A DNA stretch of 64,000 bases from Beduinella massiliensis (GTDB lineage: Bacteria; Bacillota; Clostridia; Christensenellales; Aristaeellaceae). The notes beneath the pieces are model-generated. The model was not told where the DNA came from, ran no database searches, and saw only the letters and a list, made by a program, of their open reading frames with translations. The stretch is taken from positions 3,907,882 to 3,971,881 of the forward strand of contig NZ_LT963430.1 of assembly GCF_900199405.1 (NCBI RefSeq). The letters run 5' to 3'. Shown here in pieces: positions 8,279 to 17,081 of this stretch. Numbering within the stretch: the first letter of the stretch is position 1; each line of letters opens with the position of its first letter. The position numbers were made by a program, and so were the translations under genes.

Positions 8279-10060
8279 TCATTGCGGCCGTTCGCGCAGC
8301 CAGACGGCCATGCCGCCGCTCTCCCGGTTGTCCCAGGCGTAATAGGGAATCAGCTTTATCCCGGCCGCGCGCACGGTCGTCACGCCGCCCAGCAGCTGCG
8401 GCTCGTAGACCGCCTCAAGCTCCGCCGACCGGCTGAGCGCGAGGTCCGCGTGCAGGTACTCGGTCGGGATGCCGGGGTTGTCGGCCTCCTCCGCGCAGTA
8501 AACCACCGGCCCGCGCATGACGGCGACGCGCCCCGCGTCCTCCCTGACGCGCGCGTCGGCATAGACGCGGCGCACGGGCATGTCCATGTCAAACTCCACC
8601 GTATCGCCCTCATACACCCGCACGCAGAGGTAACCCCCGTCCGGCTCCAGCGCGAGCTCCTCGCCGTTCCGGCAAAGCCGCCAGGCTTCGCACCAGCCGG
8701 GCACCCTCAGCATCAGGTTCTTTTCGCCCTCGCAGGCCTCGACGCGGATCCGCACGCAGCCCTCCCAGGGATAACGGGTCTTCACGTCGAGCGCTACCTC
8801 GCCGCCGTCCAGCGGGATGTGCGCGCGCGATTCGATGTACTGGCGCACGAAGACCGTCCCGGGCGCCGTCGCGTACATATAACCCCCGATCGACGGCAGG
8901 AAGCGCACCAGGTTGGTCGGGCAGCAGGGCACGTGGAACCATTCGCGGCGGTGCATCGTGCCAACGGAGGCGAGCGGGTTTTCGTAGAAGTAGCGGTCGC
9001 CCTTGAGCGACAGGCCGGAAAGGATGCCGTTGTAGATCTCCCGCTCCACCAGGTCGGCGTACTTGGCCTCGCCGCGGGAAAGCTCCATGCGGTGATTCCA
9101 AAAGGCCATGCCGATGGAGGCGCAGGTCTCGCAGTAGGCCGTCAGGTTCGGCAGGCTCCAGTCCTTCGTGAACCCCTCGTTGTAGGCCGACTGACCGATG
9201 CCGCCCGTCACGTATAGGTTGGCGGGCACCACGTTGTCATAAAGCCTGCGCAGGGCCTGCTGCAAGGCCTCGTCCCCGCGGATTGCGGCGATATCCGCCA
9301 GGCCCGAGTAGTAGTACATCGCGCGCACCGCGTGGCCGGTCACCTTGCTCAATTCGCGCGCGGGCACGGTGTTTTGGCAGTATTCATCGGTAAAGAACGT
9401 CTTGTAATGGGAGATGGGCAGGCGCAGCTTCGTATGCCCGCGCTGCTCGACGAACCACTCCGCATCCTTCAGGTAGCGTTCGTCGCCCGTGTGGCGGTAC
9501 AGGCGCACGAGCGCCATCTCGATGCCCTCGTGGCCGCTGATCCAGGTTTCCCCCTCCGGCCCGATCGTGCGCATCATCTGGTCCACCGCGCACAGCGCGG
9601 TTTGATACAGCTTGTCCTTGCCCGTCGCCTGCTTGTAAGCGATGCCCGCCTCCACCAGCTGACTGACACAGAAGTCCTCGTGGTGATCCATGTCCGTCCA
9701 GCGCTTGGCAAGGTCGTTCAGGATAAAGAAATTAAAGAGGTAGCCGTCCGCCTGCTGCGCTGCGCAGATGACGTCGATGATCTCGTCCGCCGTCTTCTCC
9801 AGTTCGGCGTCCGCGCCGCCCATCAGCACGTAAGCGACGCCCTCCAGCACCTTGTAGATGTCCGCGTCGTCGAAAAATACACCCTCAAAGCCGCCCTCAC
9901 TCAAACCAGCGGAGCGTCGGAAGTTTTCGATGTTGTGTTCGCACTTGCGAATGCAGTCGCGCGTGGTGACACGACGAACCGTGTCGATGCGCTCTTTCCA
10001 CAGGCCCCCCGTGATTTCAACGTTCGAAAAGGGAATCGGGGTCAAATCGGTAAAATGCAT
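8279..10060 (-). CDS. Beta-L-arabinofuranosidase, GH127 family
   Basis: Cytoplasmic enzyme that releases beta-linked L-arabinofuranose from arabino-oligosaccharides or hydroxyproline-linked arabinans. The 593 residues have no signal peptide. In the characterised family member HypBA1 a Cys nucleophile and a zinc site of one Glu and further Cys residues do the work. Here the matching motifs are YCETC (Glu 311, Cys 313) and PCCPTN (Cys 379, Cys 380), and NEGF (Glu 295) is in the place of the acid/base. The (alpha/alpha) barrel is followed by beta-sandwich modules. It is the first gene of the leftward operon. The GH127 family also holds other specificities, so the exact sugar is not certain. Confidence 0.92.
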   Translation of the reverse strand: MHFTDLTPIPFSNVEITGGLWKERIDTVRRVTTRDCIRKCEHNIENFRRSAGLSEGGFEGVFFDDADIYKVLEGVAYVLMGGADAELEKTADEIIDVICAAQQADGYLFNFFILNDLAKRWTDMDHHEDFCVSQLVEAGIAYKQATGKDKLYQTALCAVDQMMRTIGPEGETWISGHEGIEMALVRLYRHTGDERYLKDAEWFVEQRGHTKLRLPISHYKTFFTDEYCQNTVPARELSKVTGHAVRAMYYYSGLADIAAIRGDEALQQALRRLYDNVVPANLYVTGGIGQSAYNEGFTKDWSLPNLTAYCETCASIGMAFWNHRMELSRGEAKYADLVEREIYNGILSGLSLKGDRYFYENPLASVGTMHRREWFHVPCCPTNLVRFLPSIGGYMYATAPGTVFVRQYIESRAHIPLDGGEVALDVKTRYPWEGCVRIRVEACEGEKNLMLRVPGWCEAWRLCRNGEELALEPDGGYLCVRVYEGDTVEFDMDMPVRRVYADARVREDAGRVAVMRGPVVYCAEEADNPGIPTEYLHADLALSRSAELEAVYEPQLLGGVTTVRAAGIKLIPYYAWDNRESGGMAVWLRERPQ

Positions 10061-10094
10061 GTCGCCGCCTCCTCGTGTAATCCTGGGTCACTTT

Positions 10095-10124
10095 ATTATA
10101 GAGGAAGGCTTTTCGCGCTGGCAA
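10095..10124 (-). promoter_or_regulatory. Promoter of the GH127 operon
   Basis: On the minus strand TTGCCA (10124-10119) and TATAAT (10100-10095) stand 18 bp apart, about 35 bp before the GH127 start. Both hexamers are close to sigma-A consensus. Confidence 0.6.
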
Positions 10125-10161
10125 GCGGCGGTTCAAAGGTAGATAGAAATATGGATGATTT

Positions 10162-10171
10162 GTAGTTTTGT
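10162..10171 (+). promoter_or_regulatory. Possible third copy of the binding protein operator core
   Basis: GTAGTTTTGT on the plus strand repeats ten bases of the copy 1 element (there on the minus strand, 3261-3252), and both are followed within a few bases by ACAT. Here it is in the opposite orientation to the gene and the 32-bp partner repeat is missing, so the match may be chance. Confidence 0.25.
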
Positions 10172-10244
10172 CTACATTCGCGTCTTCTCTACGAAATCTC
10201 AGGAAAACACCGCATCGAAGGAGCCCCGCGGAACGCCCCCTCCG

Positions 10245-11915
10245 TCATCCTGCGCCCTTATCGCGCTCCTGTTTTTGCGCTTCCAGGCAGACGATCCGCC
10301 AGTTCCACAGGTAATCGCGCGCATAGGCCTCCGCGTAGCTGCCCGCCTTTACGTAGACCGTCGGCTCGCCCTCCTCATAGTCCCAGCCGACGATCGTCTC
10401 GTCGATAAACGATAGGCTTTCCGGCAGCACCAGGCTGTGCACCGGCGCTTCCGAAAATGCGTAGTTCCCCAGCTCTTCCAGCCCTTCTGAAAGATATACT
10501 TTCTTCAACGCGCCGCAGCGAAAAAACGCCTCGGCGCCGATGGTTTTGAGCGTGCCGGGGCACCGTACTTGTGAAAGCGCGCCGCACAGTTCAAACGCCT
10601 GCGCTCCAATTCGCGTCAGCCCCTCGGCCAAATGAATCTCCAGGAGCTGCCTGCACTCGGCAAAAGCCCGGTCTTCTATCACCTCCAACGACGATGGACA
10701 TTCAACGCTTTCGAGCCGGCATCTGATGAAGGCGGTTTTCCCGATCGCCTTCACCCCTTCCGGCACCTGAAAGGCGGTTCTGGATGCGCTTCGCGGATAC
10801 GCGAGAAGCCTCTTCCCATCCTTCGAATAGAGCACGCCGTCCACGCTCCTGAACGCAGGGTTGCCGTCCGCGACCTCATATCGCTCAAGCCCTGAAAGCC
10901 CCCTTCGTCTCAAGGCATCCGATGAAATATCCGTGCAGGTAGAGGGAATGTAGATCGCCTGTAAGCAGGGCTCTGCGTCGAGAAACGCGTCGTCGTCGAT
11001 CCCCGTCGTCCCCTCGGGTATGCGGTAAACCGCCGCCCTCTTATCAGCCGGATAAGCGTACAGCGTCGTATCCCGAAACAATACGCCATCCTTTCGTGCG
11101 CAGGTATGGCCCGCCTCAACGGGTGCTTCCGATGTGGACATTTGCCCGACAAAATAAACGAGCTTCCAGTCCGGCAGGTGCTCGCGCGCATAGGCCTCTG
11201 CGTAGCTGTCCGTCTTTACGTAGACCGTACATTCGTCTTCTTTCCCATAATCCCATCCGACGACGTAGTCGTATATGTACTTCAGGCTATCCGGCAGCAC
11301 CAGGATGCGCACCGGCGTTCCCCAAAGCGCGCAATAGTCCAGCTCTTCAAGCCCTTCCACAAAGTGTACCTCGCGCAGCGAATCGCACTGTCCAAACGCG
11401 CTGGCGCCTATGAATTTCAGCGAATGCGGAAATTGAACGCCGGTGAGCCGACTGCATGCCTCGAACGCACCGGCGTCGATGCATTCAAGCCCTTCCGGCA
11501 GGAGGACCTTTTCAAGCTGCTCGCAGCCGTAAAACGCGTACATGCCGATGTGCTTCAGGGAGGCCGGAAGGTTGACTTCTTTCAAAAGGCTTCCCGCAAA
11601 AGCCGACTTGCCGATGGCTGTCACCCCTTCCGGCACGGTGAAGGATTCGATCGTCAAGTCGTGTGGAAACGACACGAGGGTCGAACCGTCCTGCGAGTAG
11701 CGCACGTCCTTTACGTTCCTCCAAGAGGAATCCTCCTCCGCGCCGCTCAAATCCCCCAGCGCCGCGTCCCCCTGATGAATGCATCCAAAACCGCATTCGA
11801 CGCCCGGGGTTCCCATCTGCGCTTCGCCCAAGGAGGGCATCCAGCCTTCGCCCCGCGCGTTTACGCCCCAGCACAGTGCCAGGATGAGAACAAAGCATGT
11901 CTTCAAATTCCTCAT
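10245..11915 (-). CDS. Secreted BspA-type leucine-rich repeat protein
   Basis: Surface or secreted repeat protein, likely adhesive or binding. The 556 residues open with a signal peptide (MRNLKTCFVLILALCWGV). Two blocks of BspA-type repeats follow, near residues 65-255 and 360-545, with units like IGKSAFAGSLLKEVNLP. Each block ends in the same cap: VVGWDY or IVGWDY, then TVYVK, SYAEAYAR and a tryptophan. This points to an internal duplication of the whole block. Between the blocks lies a repeat-poor stretch with YSKDGKRLLAYPRSA. No anchor motif or membrane segment is seen at the C-terminus. The GGAGAGGG ribosome site supports the start. Confidence 0.88.
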   Translation of the reverse strand: MRNLKTCFVLILALCWGVNARGEGWMPSLGEAQMGTPGVECGFGCIHQGDAALGDLSGAEEDSSWRNVKDVRYSQDGSTLVSFPHDLTIESFTVPEGVTAIGKSAFAGSLLKEVNLPASLKHIGMYAFYGCEQLEKVLLPEGLECIDAGAFEACSRLTGVQFPHSLKFIGASAFGQCDSLREVHFVEGLEELDYCALWGTPVRILVLPDSLKYIYDYVVGWDYGKEDECTVYVKTDSYAEAYAREHLPDWKLVYFVGQMSTSEAPVEAGHTCARKDGVLFRDTTLYAYPADKRAAVYRIPEGTTGIDDDAFLDAEPCLQAIYIPSTCTDISSDALRRRGLSGLERYEVADGNPAFRSVDGVLYSKDGKRLLAYPRSASRTAFQVPEGVKAIGKTAFIRCRLESVECPSSLEVIEDRAFAECRQLLEIHLAEGLTRIGAQAFELCGALSQVRCPGTLKTIGAEAFFRCGALKKVYLSEGLEELGNYAFSEAPVHSLVLPESLSFIDETIVGWDYEEGEPTVYVKAGSYAEAYARDYLWNWRIVCLEAQKQERDKGAG

Positions 11916-12053
11916 TTTTTTAATATCCCTCTCCGTCCGTCGCTGTCTGAATAATTCGGGATGTTTCCCCTTGTCCCCTGCCGCCCGTGCGCCGGCGTCC
12001 GTCTTCGGCCGTTAAACTTTATCGCGATTTTCGCTTCTCTTTACCGCCCTCTC

Positions 12054-12082
12054 TTGACGCCCGCATATCCGTTTGTTATCAT
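12054..12082 (+). promoter_or_regulatory. Promoter of the 5'-nucleotidase gene
   Basis: TTGACG (12054-12059) and TATCAT (12077-12082) with a 17-bp spacer, about 60 bp before the start codon. Confidence 0.6.
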
Positions 12083-12143
12083 AAGCATATGGGGATATTT
12101 GTATGCCCCGGCAAAAAGGACAGGAGAAGGAAGGTAATTCTCA

Positions 12144-13757
12144 ATGACAAAGAGAAGTCTGCTCTCCCTCGTGCTCGTGCTCTGCATGGTCTTTGGCCTC
12201 ATGGTGCCGGCCATCGCGGAGGAGGGCAAGGAGACCCTTGACCTTGCGGGCAAGCTCGTCATTCTGCACACCAACGACGTTCACGGCCGTGCCGTAACCG
12301 ATTCCTCAACCGGCGCGCTGGGTTATGCCTTTGTCGCCCAAAAGAAGGACGACTTTGAGGCGGCGGGCGCATCCGTGCTGCTGCTGGACGCAGGCGACGC
12401 CACGCAGGGCATGTCCGTCGTCAACCTCAGCCAGGGCAAGACCGCCATCGAGTTCATGAACGCGGTCGGATACGATGCCATGGCCCCCGGCAACCACGAA
12501 TTTGACTGGGGTCTGGACAACCTGCTGACGCTGAAGGAAGCCGCCGATTTCCCGATACTCGCGGCGAACATCGTAGACAAGACGAGCGGCGATCCCGTCT
12601 TTGAGGCAAATAAGATCTTTGAAATGGAAAACGGCATGAAGGTCGGCGTGTTCGGCCTGGATACGCCGGAAGCGCTCACGAAGGCCCATCCTGACAAGGT
12701 CAAAGGCATAACGTTCGCGATGGACGAAGAGCTCTATGCCTGCGCGCAGGCGCAGGTAGACGCGCTGAAGGCGGAGGGCTGTGACCTGATCGTCTGCCTG
12801 GGCCACCTGGGCGTGAGCGACGAGAGCGCGCCGAACCGCTCCATCGACGTGATCGAGCATACCACCGGCATCGACCTTTTCATCGACGGCCACAGCCACA
12901 CCGAAATCGACGGCGGCCAGGTGATCGGTGAGACGCTGCTGGTTTCCACCGGCGAATACTGTCACAACCTGGGCGTGGTCGTTTACGACGGGGAAGCGTT
13001 CAAGGCTGGACTGTACACGGGCCTCAAGGCGGAGGTTGCCGACCTCGTAAACGGCGTCAACGCCGAGGTTACGGAGCAGCTCTCCGCCGTGTTTGCCACC
13101 ACGTCCGTCGATCTCAACGGCGAGCGCGACCCCGGTGTGCGCACGATGGAAACCAACCTGGGCGACTTCGCCTGTGACGCGATCCTTTGGGCGGCGCAGC
13201 AGGCTATGGGCGATCAGGTCGTCGCGGCCGTGACCAATGGCGGCGGCATCCGTGCCTCCATCAAGGCGGGCGACATCTCGATGAACGACATGAAGACCGT
13301 GTTCCCGTTCGGCAATGAAGTCGCCACCCTGACGGTGAAGGGCTCCGAGCTGCTCGAGGCGCTTGAAGCCGCCACCTGCACCACGCCGGACGCCATCGGC
13401 GCCTTCCCGCAGGTCGCGGGCATTGAGTTCACCGTGGACACCTCCGTGCCGTATGAAAACGGCGAAATGTACCCCGATTCCACCTACTATGCGCCCGCGA
13501 AGCCCGGCGCCCGCGTCACGATCCAAACGGTCGGCGGCGAGCCCTTCGACGCGGAAAAGCTGTACACCATCGCGACCAACGACTTCACCGCGGCGGGCGG
13601 CGACACCTACTACGCCTTCCGCTATGCGAACCAGACCACCGGCTACAAGACCGGCTTGGCTCTGGAGGACGCCCTGGTGAACTACGTAGCCGAGGTGCTG
13701 GGCGGGACCATCGGCGAACAGTATGCTGAGCCGCAGGGACGCATTACGATCAAGTAA
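12144..13757 (+). CDS. Secreted 5'-nucleotidase / 2',3'-cyclic phosphodiesterase, UshA type
   Basis: Exported phosphoesterase that strips phosphate from nucleotides outside the membrane so that nucleosides can be taken up. The 537 residues begin with a signal peptide (MTKRSLLSLVLVLCMVFGLM, cut near AIAEE). The metallophosphatase domain shows HTNDVHG (42-48), DAGD (82-85), GNHEFDW (116-122) and GHSH near 250, the dinuclear metal ligands. The C-terminal 5'-nucleotidase domain shows TNGGGIR and FPFGNEVATL, the substrate-binding part. No LPxTG anchor is present. The gene stands alone between its own promoter and a strong terminator. The family accepts many substrates, so the preferred one is open. 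Confidence 0.95.
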   Translation: MTKRSLLSLVLVLCMVFGLMVPAIAEEGKETLDLAGKLVILHTNDVHGRAVTDSSTGALGYAFVAQKKDDFEAAGASVLLLDAGDATQGMSVVNLSQGKTAIEFMNAVGYDAMAPGNHEFDWGLDNLLTLKEAADFPILAANIVDKTSGDPVFEANKIFEMENGMKVGVFGLDTPEALTKAHPDKVKGITFAMDEELYACAQAQVDALKAEGCDLIVCLGHLGVSDESAPNRSIDVIEHTTGIDLFIDGHSHTEIDGGQVIGETLLVSTGEYCHNLGVVVYDGEAFKAGLYTGLKAEVADLVNGVNAEVTEQLSAVFATTSVDLNGERDPGVRTMETNLGDFACDAILWAAQQAMGDQVVAAVTNGGGIRASIKAGDISMNDMKTVFPFGNEVATLTVKGSELLEALEAATCTTPDAIGAFPQVAGIEFTVDTSVPYENGEMYPDSTYYAPAKPGARVTIQTVGGEPFDAEKLYTIATNDFTAAGGDTYYAFRYANQTTGYKTGLALEDALVNYVAEVLGGTIGEQYAEPQGRITIK

Positions 13758-13782
13758 TGCCAGAAAAGACAATCACAGGGCA

Positions 13783-13815
13783 AAAAAGGAAGAGGCGCGA
13801 TGCCTCTTCCTTTTT
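13783..13815. terminator. Bidirectional terminator between convergent genes
   Basis: A perfect 14-bp stem (AAAAAGGAAGAGGC with its complement) around a 5-base loop, ending in T runs on both strands. It serves the 5'-nucleotidase gene from the left and the SH3-type gene from the right. Confidence 0.92.
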
Positions 13816-13817
13816 GT

Positions 13818-15038
13818 TCATTGATTCTGCTGCGCCAGATACGGCGTTGCGCCCTGCGATACGTCGGTCGCCCGTACATACCCCGACGGCGCTTCCAGAT
13901 CCATCATCCAGCTGAACTCCCCCTGCGGAACGGAGACGTGCAGCCAGGGGCCATTTATGCCCAAGACGTGCATCAACGTTCCCTTTTTGATTTTCGTGTA
14001 CTCGCAGGGCCTTGCGGTCATGCCCGCCATCAGTTCGATGTCCTTTTTCGCCTGCGCCACGGGTAGGTGCGCCCGCTGCAGCGTCGCCGCGATCGACTCA
14101 GTGGTCGGCTCCGAGAGGTAAATCTCGCTCATGTACCCCTCCATCTGGCCGACCTGCACGCGCCACCAGCCGGTGTCGCCGGCAGCATCGGGCATTCGCC
14201 TGAGCAGGCGCACCAGCGTGCCGTTGTAATACTTGCCCATGGATTCCGTGCTCGTTCCGGGCCCATATCGCAGGTTCAATCCCGTATCCGCAACCAAAAT
14301 CGCGGCGATCTTATCCTGCTGCAAGAACTTCGGCGCAGCCTCCTGGTACGAGCGCACCTCTGAAAGCGTCTTGGGGAATGCCTCCGCGTCGAAGTCTTCC
14401 AGGAAGGTAGACGTAATGCACGGAAGCTTATCGATCCGTTCCTCGCCGTCAGCCGCCGCCGTCGTCACTTCAAAGAAGCCGGCGCCCTGGCTTCCGCCGG
14501 AGACGCTCACCTGTCTCCCGTCCGGGTAGCTTCTGACGTACGCTTCCATCATGAACCGTCCGCCGATTCCGTCCGAAAGCTGCTGTACGGAAAAGGAGAA
14601 GCGCTCCTCCCCGCCATCCTCGCAGGGATAGACGACCGCCATCTGGCTGCGATCGCTGCCGGCAAGCGCAAATGTCCTTCCCTGCAGCATCGCGCGCGGG
14701 TTGGCCGCGACGATCTGCCAGGAACCGCCGTCCAGTCCGGTCAGGCCCACCAAGCAAGTCTCATCGTCCTTCTCCATGACCACCAGCGCCCGGCGCCATT
14801 CGTCGCCCTCCCGCTGGCACATGATGCCGCTCACGCAGGCATATCCGTTCCATTTGCTCTTAAGGAATGCCTTCTCCATGTCCGCGGGCAGCTCTCCGTC
14901 AAAGGCCGTATACAGGTTTGTCCCCGTAACGACGGTGATATCCTCCCGCCACGACCTTATCTCCGCCGACCCCACGGCCGCGCATAGGATCAACCCGGCG
15001 GCCAGCGCCGCAGCCGCGGCCCTTTTCAAGCTCTTCAC
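13818..15038 (-). CDS. Secreted SH3-domain protein of unknown role
   Basis: Exported protein of about 406 residues. The start chosen is the GTG at 15038, 7 bases after AAAGGAG, opening a signal peptide (VKSLKRAAAAALAAGLILCA, cut near VGSAEI). An ATG 18 bases upstream is possible but has a weak ribosome site. A bacterial SH3 module lies near residues 275-330 (TGLNLRYGPGT, then GWWRVQVGQMEGYM) and a second, weaker one near the C-terminus (GPWLHVSVPQGEFSWM). The front half has no recognised motif. SH3 modules of this type usually bind cell-wall peptides. No catalytic domain is visible. Confidence 0.8.
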   Translation of the reverse strand: MKSLKRAAAAALAAGLILCAAVGSAEIRSWREDITVVTGTNLYTAFDGELPADMEKAFLKSKWNGYACVSGIMCQREGDEWRRALVVMEKDDETCLVGLTGLDGGSWQIVAANPRAMLQGRTFALAGSDRSQMAVVYPCEDGGEERFSFSVQQLSDGIGGRFMMEAYVRSYPDGRQVSVSGGSQGAGFFEVTTAAADGEERIDKLPCITSTFLEDFDAEAFPKTLSEVRSYQEAAPKFLQQDKIAAILVADTGLNLRYGPGTSTESMGKYYNGTLVRLLRRMPDAAGDTGWWRVQVGQMEGYMSEIYLSEPTTESIAATLQRAHLPVAQAKKDIELMAGMTARPCEYTKIKKGTLMHVLGINGPWLHVSVPQGEFSWMMDLEAPSGYVRATDVSQGATPYLAQQNQ

Positions 15039-15240
15039 ACAAACACTCCTTTCCATCTTATTCCTTAGAAGAAATAGACATGTCTGCATACAAGACGTTT
15101 GACGGCGGCGCTTCGTTGCCATTCCTCGGAAAAGATATAAAAAACAGTTGTTTTTCCAGCTCGTTGCGGCGTTTCTATAAGCTGAAAAGGCATGGTTACT
15201 GGGTTTCTTATGGAATGAGTCTATCTGTAAAGTGGCAAAA

Positions 15241-15251
15241 TGGTGCCCAAC
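15241..15251 (+). repeat. Direct repeat TGGTGCCCAAC, left copy
   Basis: Exact 11-bp match to 16831-16841. The two copies lie either side of the AT-rich alkylation-repair gene, which is the layout of an insertion footprint, though chance is not excluded. Confidence 0.4.
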
Positions 15252-15304
15252 GAACAAAAGGAGTTATGGACAGTAACATGAAGTTATGATATGAAATGAG
15301 TTGT

Positions 15305-15333
15305 TTGACATTTCCGCACGCAAATATTAGAAT
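15305..15333 (+). promoter_or_regulatory. Promoter of the AlkC-type gene
   Basis: TTGACA (15305-15310) and TAGAAT (15328-15333) with a 17-bp spacer, a near-consensus sigma-A promoter. Confidence 0.65.
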
Positions 15334-15430
15334 GGAAAAAGCCAAGTTCGGTTTGGTCGCCTTTGGCGGAGAAGGCCTCCTATCGCAAGTGGCTGACCTT
15401 AGACAATCCCCCTTAGAAAAGAGGAACTGC

Positions 15431-16534
15431 ATGCCCGAACTAATGAAATATAGATATTATAATTACAATACAATTCATGAACTTGCTATGTGCATAAACG
15501 CCGTATATCCAGCTTTTCCGGCTGATGATTTTATTGCCAACATTATGGACGAAACATGGGATGCGTTGGAATTGAAAGCCCGTATGCGGCGTATTACTAT
15601 CAATTTAGGAAAGTATCTTCCTCACGATTATGAATATGCTCTCGATATTCTAGACAAGGCTATTGCGGATTATCCTGTTGGGATTGTGGATTCTGGCCTG
15701 CTTTACTTCCCCGACTTCGTTGAGGTGTATGGTCAAGATGAGCGCCATTGGGATTTATCAATGGCTGCGTTGGAGCGTTATACGAGGTATTCAACGGCTG
15801 AATTTGCTGTAAGGCCATTTATTATCAAGCATGAAGCCAGAATGATGGCACAGATGACTGCTTGGACGGAGCATGACAACGAGCATGTGCGGCGTCTCGC
15901 CAGCGAGGGTTGCCGTCCGGCATTGCCCTGGGGACAGGCATTAACCAGTTTCAAAAAAGACCCGTCGCCAGTTCTTCAAATTTTAGAAAGGCTGAAAGCT
16001 GACCCATCGCTGTATGTCCGAAAAAGTGTGGCTAACAACCTAAACGATATTTCAAAAACCCATCCCGATTGGATAGCAGAACTTGCAAGGGCTTGGTACG
16101 GTAAAAACGAGCATACCGATTGGATTGTAAAGCACGGATGCAGGACACTTCTAAAAAGGGGCAACAGGGATGTACTGGACATTTTCGGGTTTTCAGATGT
16201 CGATTGCGTGAATATTGATAACTTCTCGTTGGATGCCGCGTCTGTTTGCGTTGGGGAGGATATGACCTTTTCTTTTGAGATTGAGACAAAAAAGGAAACT
16301 AAGGTACGGCTAGAATATGGCATTGATTATGTGAAGGCGAACGGCAAGCGCTCCCGTAAGATATTTAAAATATCCGAGCCTTTATTAAGGGAAAACGAAA
16401 AAAAGTCTTATAGGAAAACGCATTCCTTTATAGATGCAAGTTCAAGGAAGCATTATCCTGGCATTCATTCGGTTACGCTGATTGTGAACGGAGTCGAGTG
16501 GGGGACATTGAATTTTAAGCTGTCGACTCTTTAA
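15431..16534 (+). CDS. DNA alkylation repair glycosylase, AlkC type
   Basis: Likely removes alkylated bases such as 3-methyladenine in base excision repair. The start chosen is the ATG at 15431 behind AGAGGAA, giving 367 residues; upstream in-frame codons lack a ribosome site. Residues 1-265 show the HEAT-like helical repeats of the AlkC/AlkD group (for example HDNEHVRRLASEGCRPALPW and LYVRKSVANNLNDISK). The last 100 residues are beta-rich, as in the AlkC branch that carries an Ig-like C-terminal domain. Codon use and base content are clearly more AT-rich than those of the neighbours, suggesting acquisition. Substrate range cannot be read from the sequence. Confidence 0.88.
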   Translation: MPELMKYRYYNYNTIHELAMCINAVYPAFPADDFIANIMDETWDALELKARMRRITINLGKYLPHDYEYALDILDKAIADYPVGIVDSGLLYFPDFVEVYGQDERHWDLSMAALERYTRYSTAEFAVRPFIIKHEARMMAQMTAWTEHDNEHVRRLASEGCRPALPWGQALTSFKKDPSPVLQILERLKADPSLYVRKSVANNLNDISKTHPDWIAELARAWYGKNEHTDWIVKHGCRTLLKRGNRDVLDIFGFSDVDCVNIDNFSLDAASVCVGEDMTFSFEIETKKETKVRLEYGIDYVKANGKRSRKIFKISEPLLRENEKKSYRKTHSFIDASSRKHYPGIHSVTLIVNGVEWGTLNFKLSTL

Positions 16535-16610
16535 TCTACAAATAACATGAGCACCTTATCGGGTTAAGGCAAAGTTGTTTGTATCGGCAGTTCAATAGCG
16601 GCAAGCAGGG

Positions 16611-16630
16611 GCAAGTGCATATGCACTTGC
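16611..16630. repeat. Perfect 20-bp palindrome
   Basis: GCAAGTGCATATGCACTTGC reads the same on both strands. It has no T run and so is not a terminator. It may be a protein-binding site or part of a mobile element. Confidence 0.85.
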
Positions 16631-16830
16631 GACATTCTGCAGGGGGTTTTAGGGCCTAAAGTGTGATGCCGCACCTTTTGACGGAGCTTCCTTCCAGCGG
16701 TCCTTATCTGCGCATGCCTTCCTGATAGCCCCACCCGTAAAGGCCATTCTGCCTCTTGCGGTTTCAGAGAAAGTATGGTATACCATGCACATCAGCAGGC
16801 CGGACAAGGGCTTGCTGATTTTGTATTTCG

Positions 16831-16841
16831 TGGTGCCCAAC
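16831..16841 (+). repeat. Direct repeat TGGTGCCCAAC, right copy
   Basis: Second exact copy of the 11-bp repeat found at 15241-15251, about 1.6 kb away and in the same orientation. Confidence 0.4.
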
Positions 16842-17081
16842 TTTACAAAACCATGCTGTTACAGGTTATGCCGCTTTATTCGTAAAATTAAAGAAAACGC
16901 CCATTTCATGCGGGTTTGTCGGGACTGACCATGGAACAAGTTCCCACTTTATGACAGTTTAAGTGGATATACAGGCAATAAAAAATAAAAGGGACGGCCT
17001 GGGGGATCGGCAAAGTATCGCAAAGGAAGCAGGAATGCTTTGTCGATGGCCAGACGGTTCAAGCCGGCTCTTTTATAGGGC

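Larger units (their letters stand above)
15039..15430. other. Intergenic start of the AT-richer patch
   Basis: The base composition drops towards the alkylation-repair gene. No convincing gene is seen. The stretch holds one copy of TGGTGCCCAAC (15241-15251) and the promoter of the next gene (15305-15333). Confidence 0.6.
16535..17081. other. Non-coding stretch with a palindrome and possible mobile-element remains
   Basis: No gene is supported over about 550 bp. It holds a perfect 20-bp palindrome (16611-16630) and the right copy of TGGTGCCCAAC (16831-16841). A 63-codon open frame on the minus strand (16649-16840) has no ribosome site or recognised domain and may be a gene remnant. Composition is AT-richer than the surrounding genome until about 16980. 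Confidence 0.5.

Noticed and set aside
16649..16840. 63-codon minus-strand open frame in the non-coding stretch after the AlkC-type gene
   Set aside because: No ribosome site, no proper start and no recognised domain. Kept only as a possible remnant.
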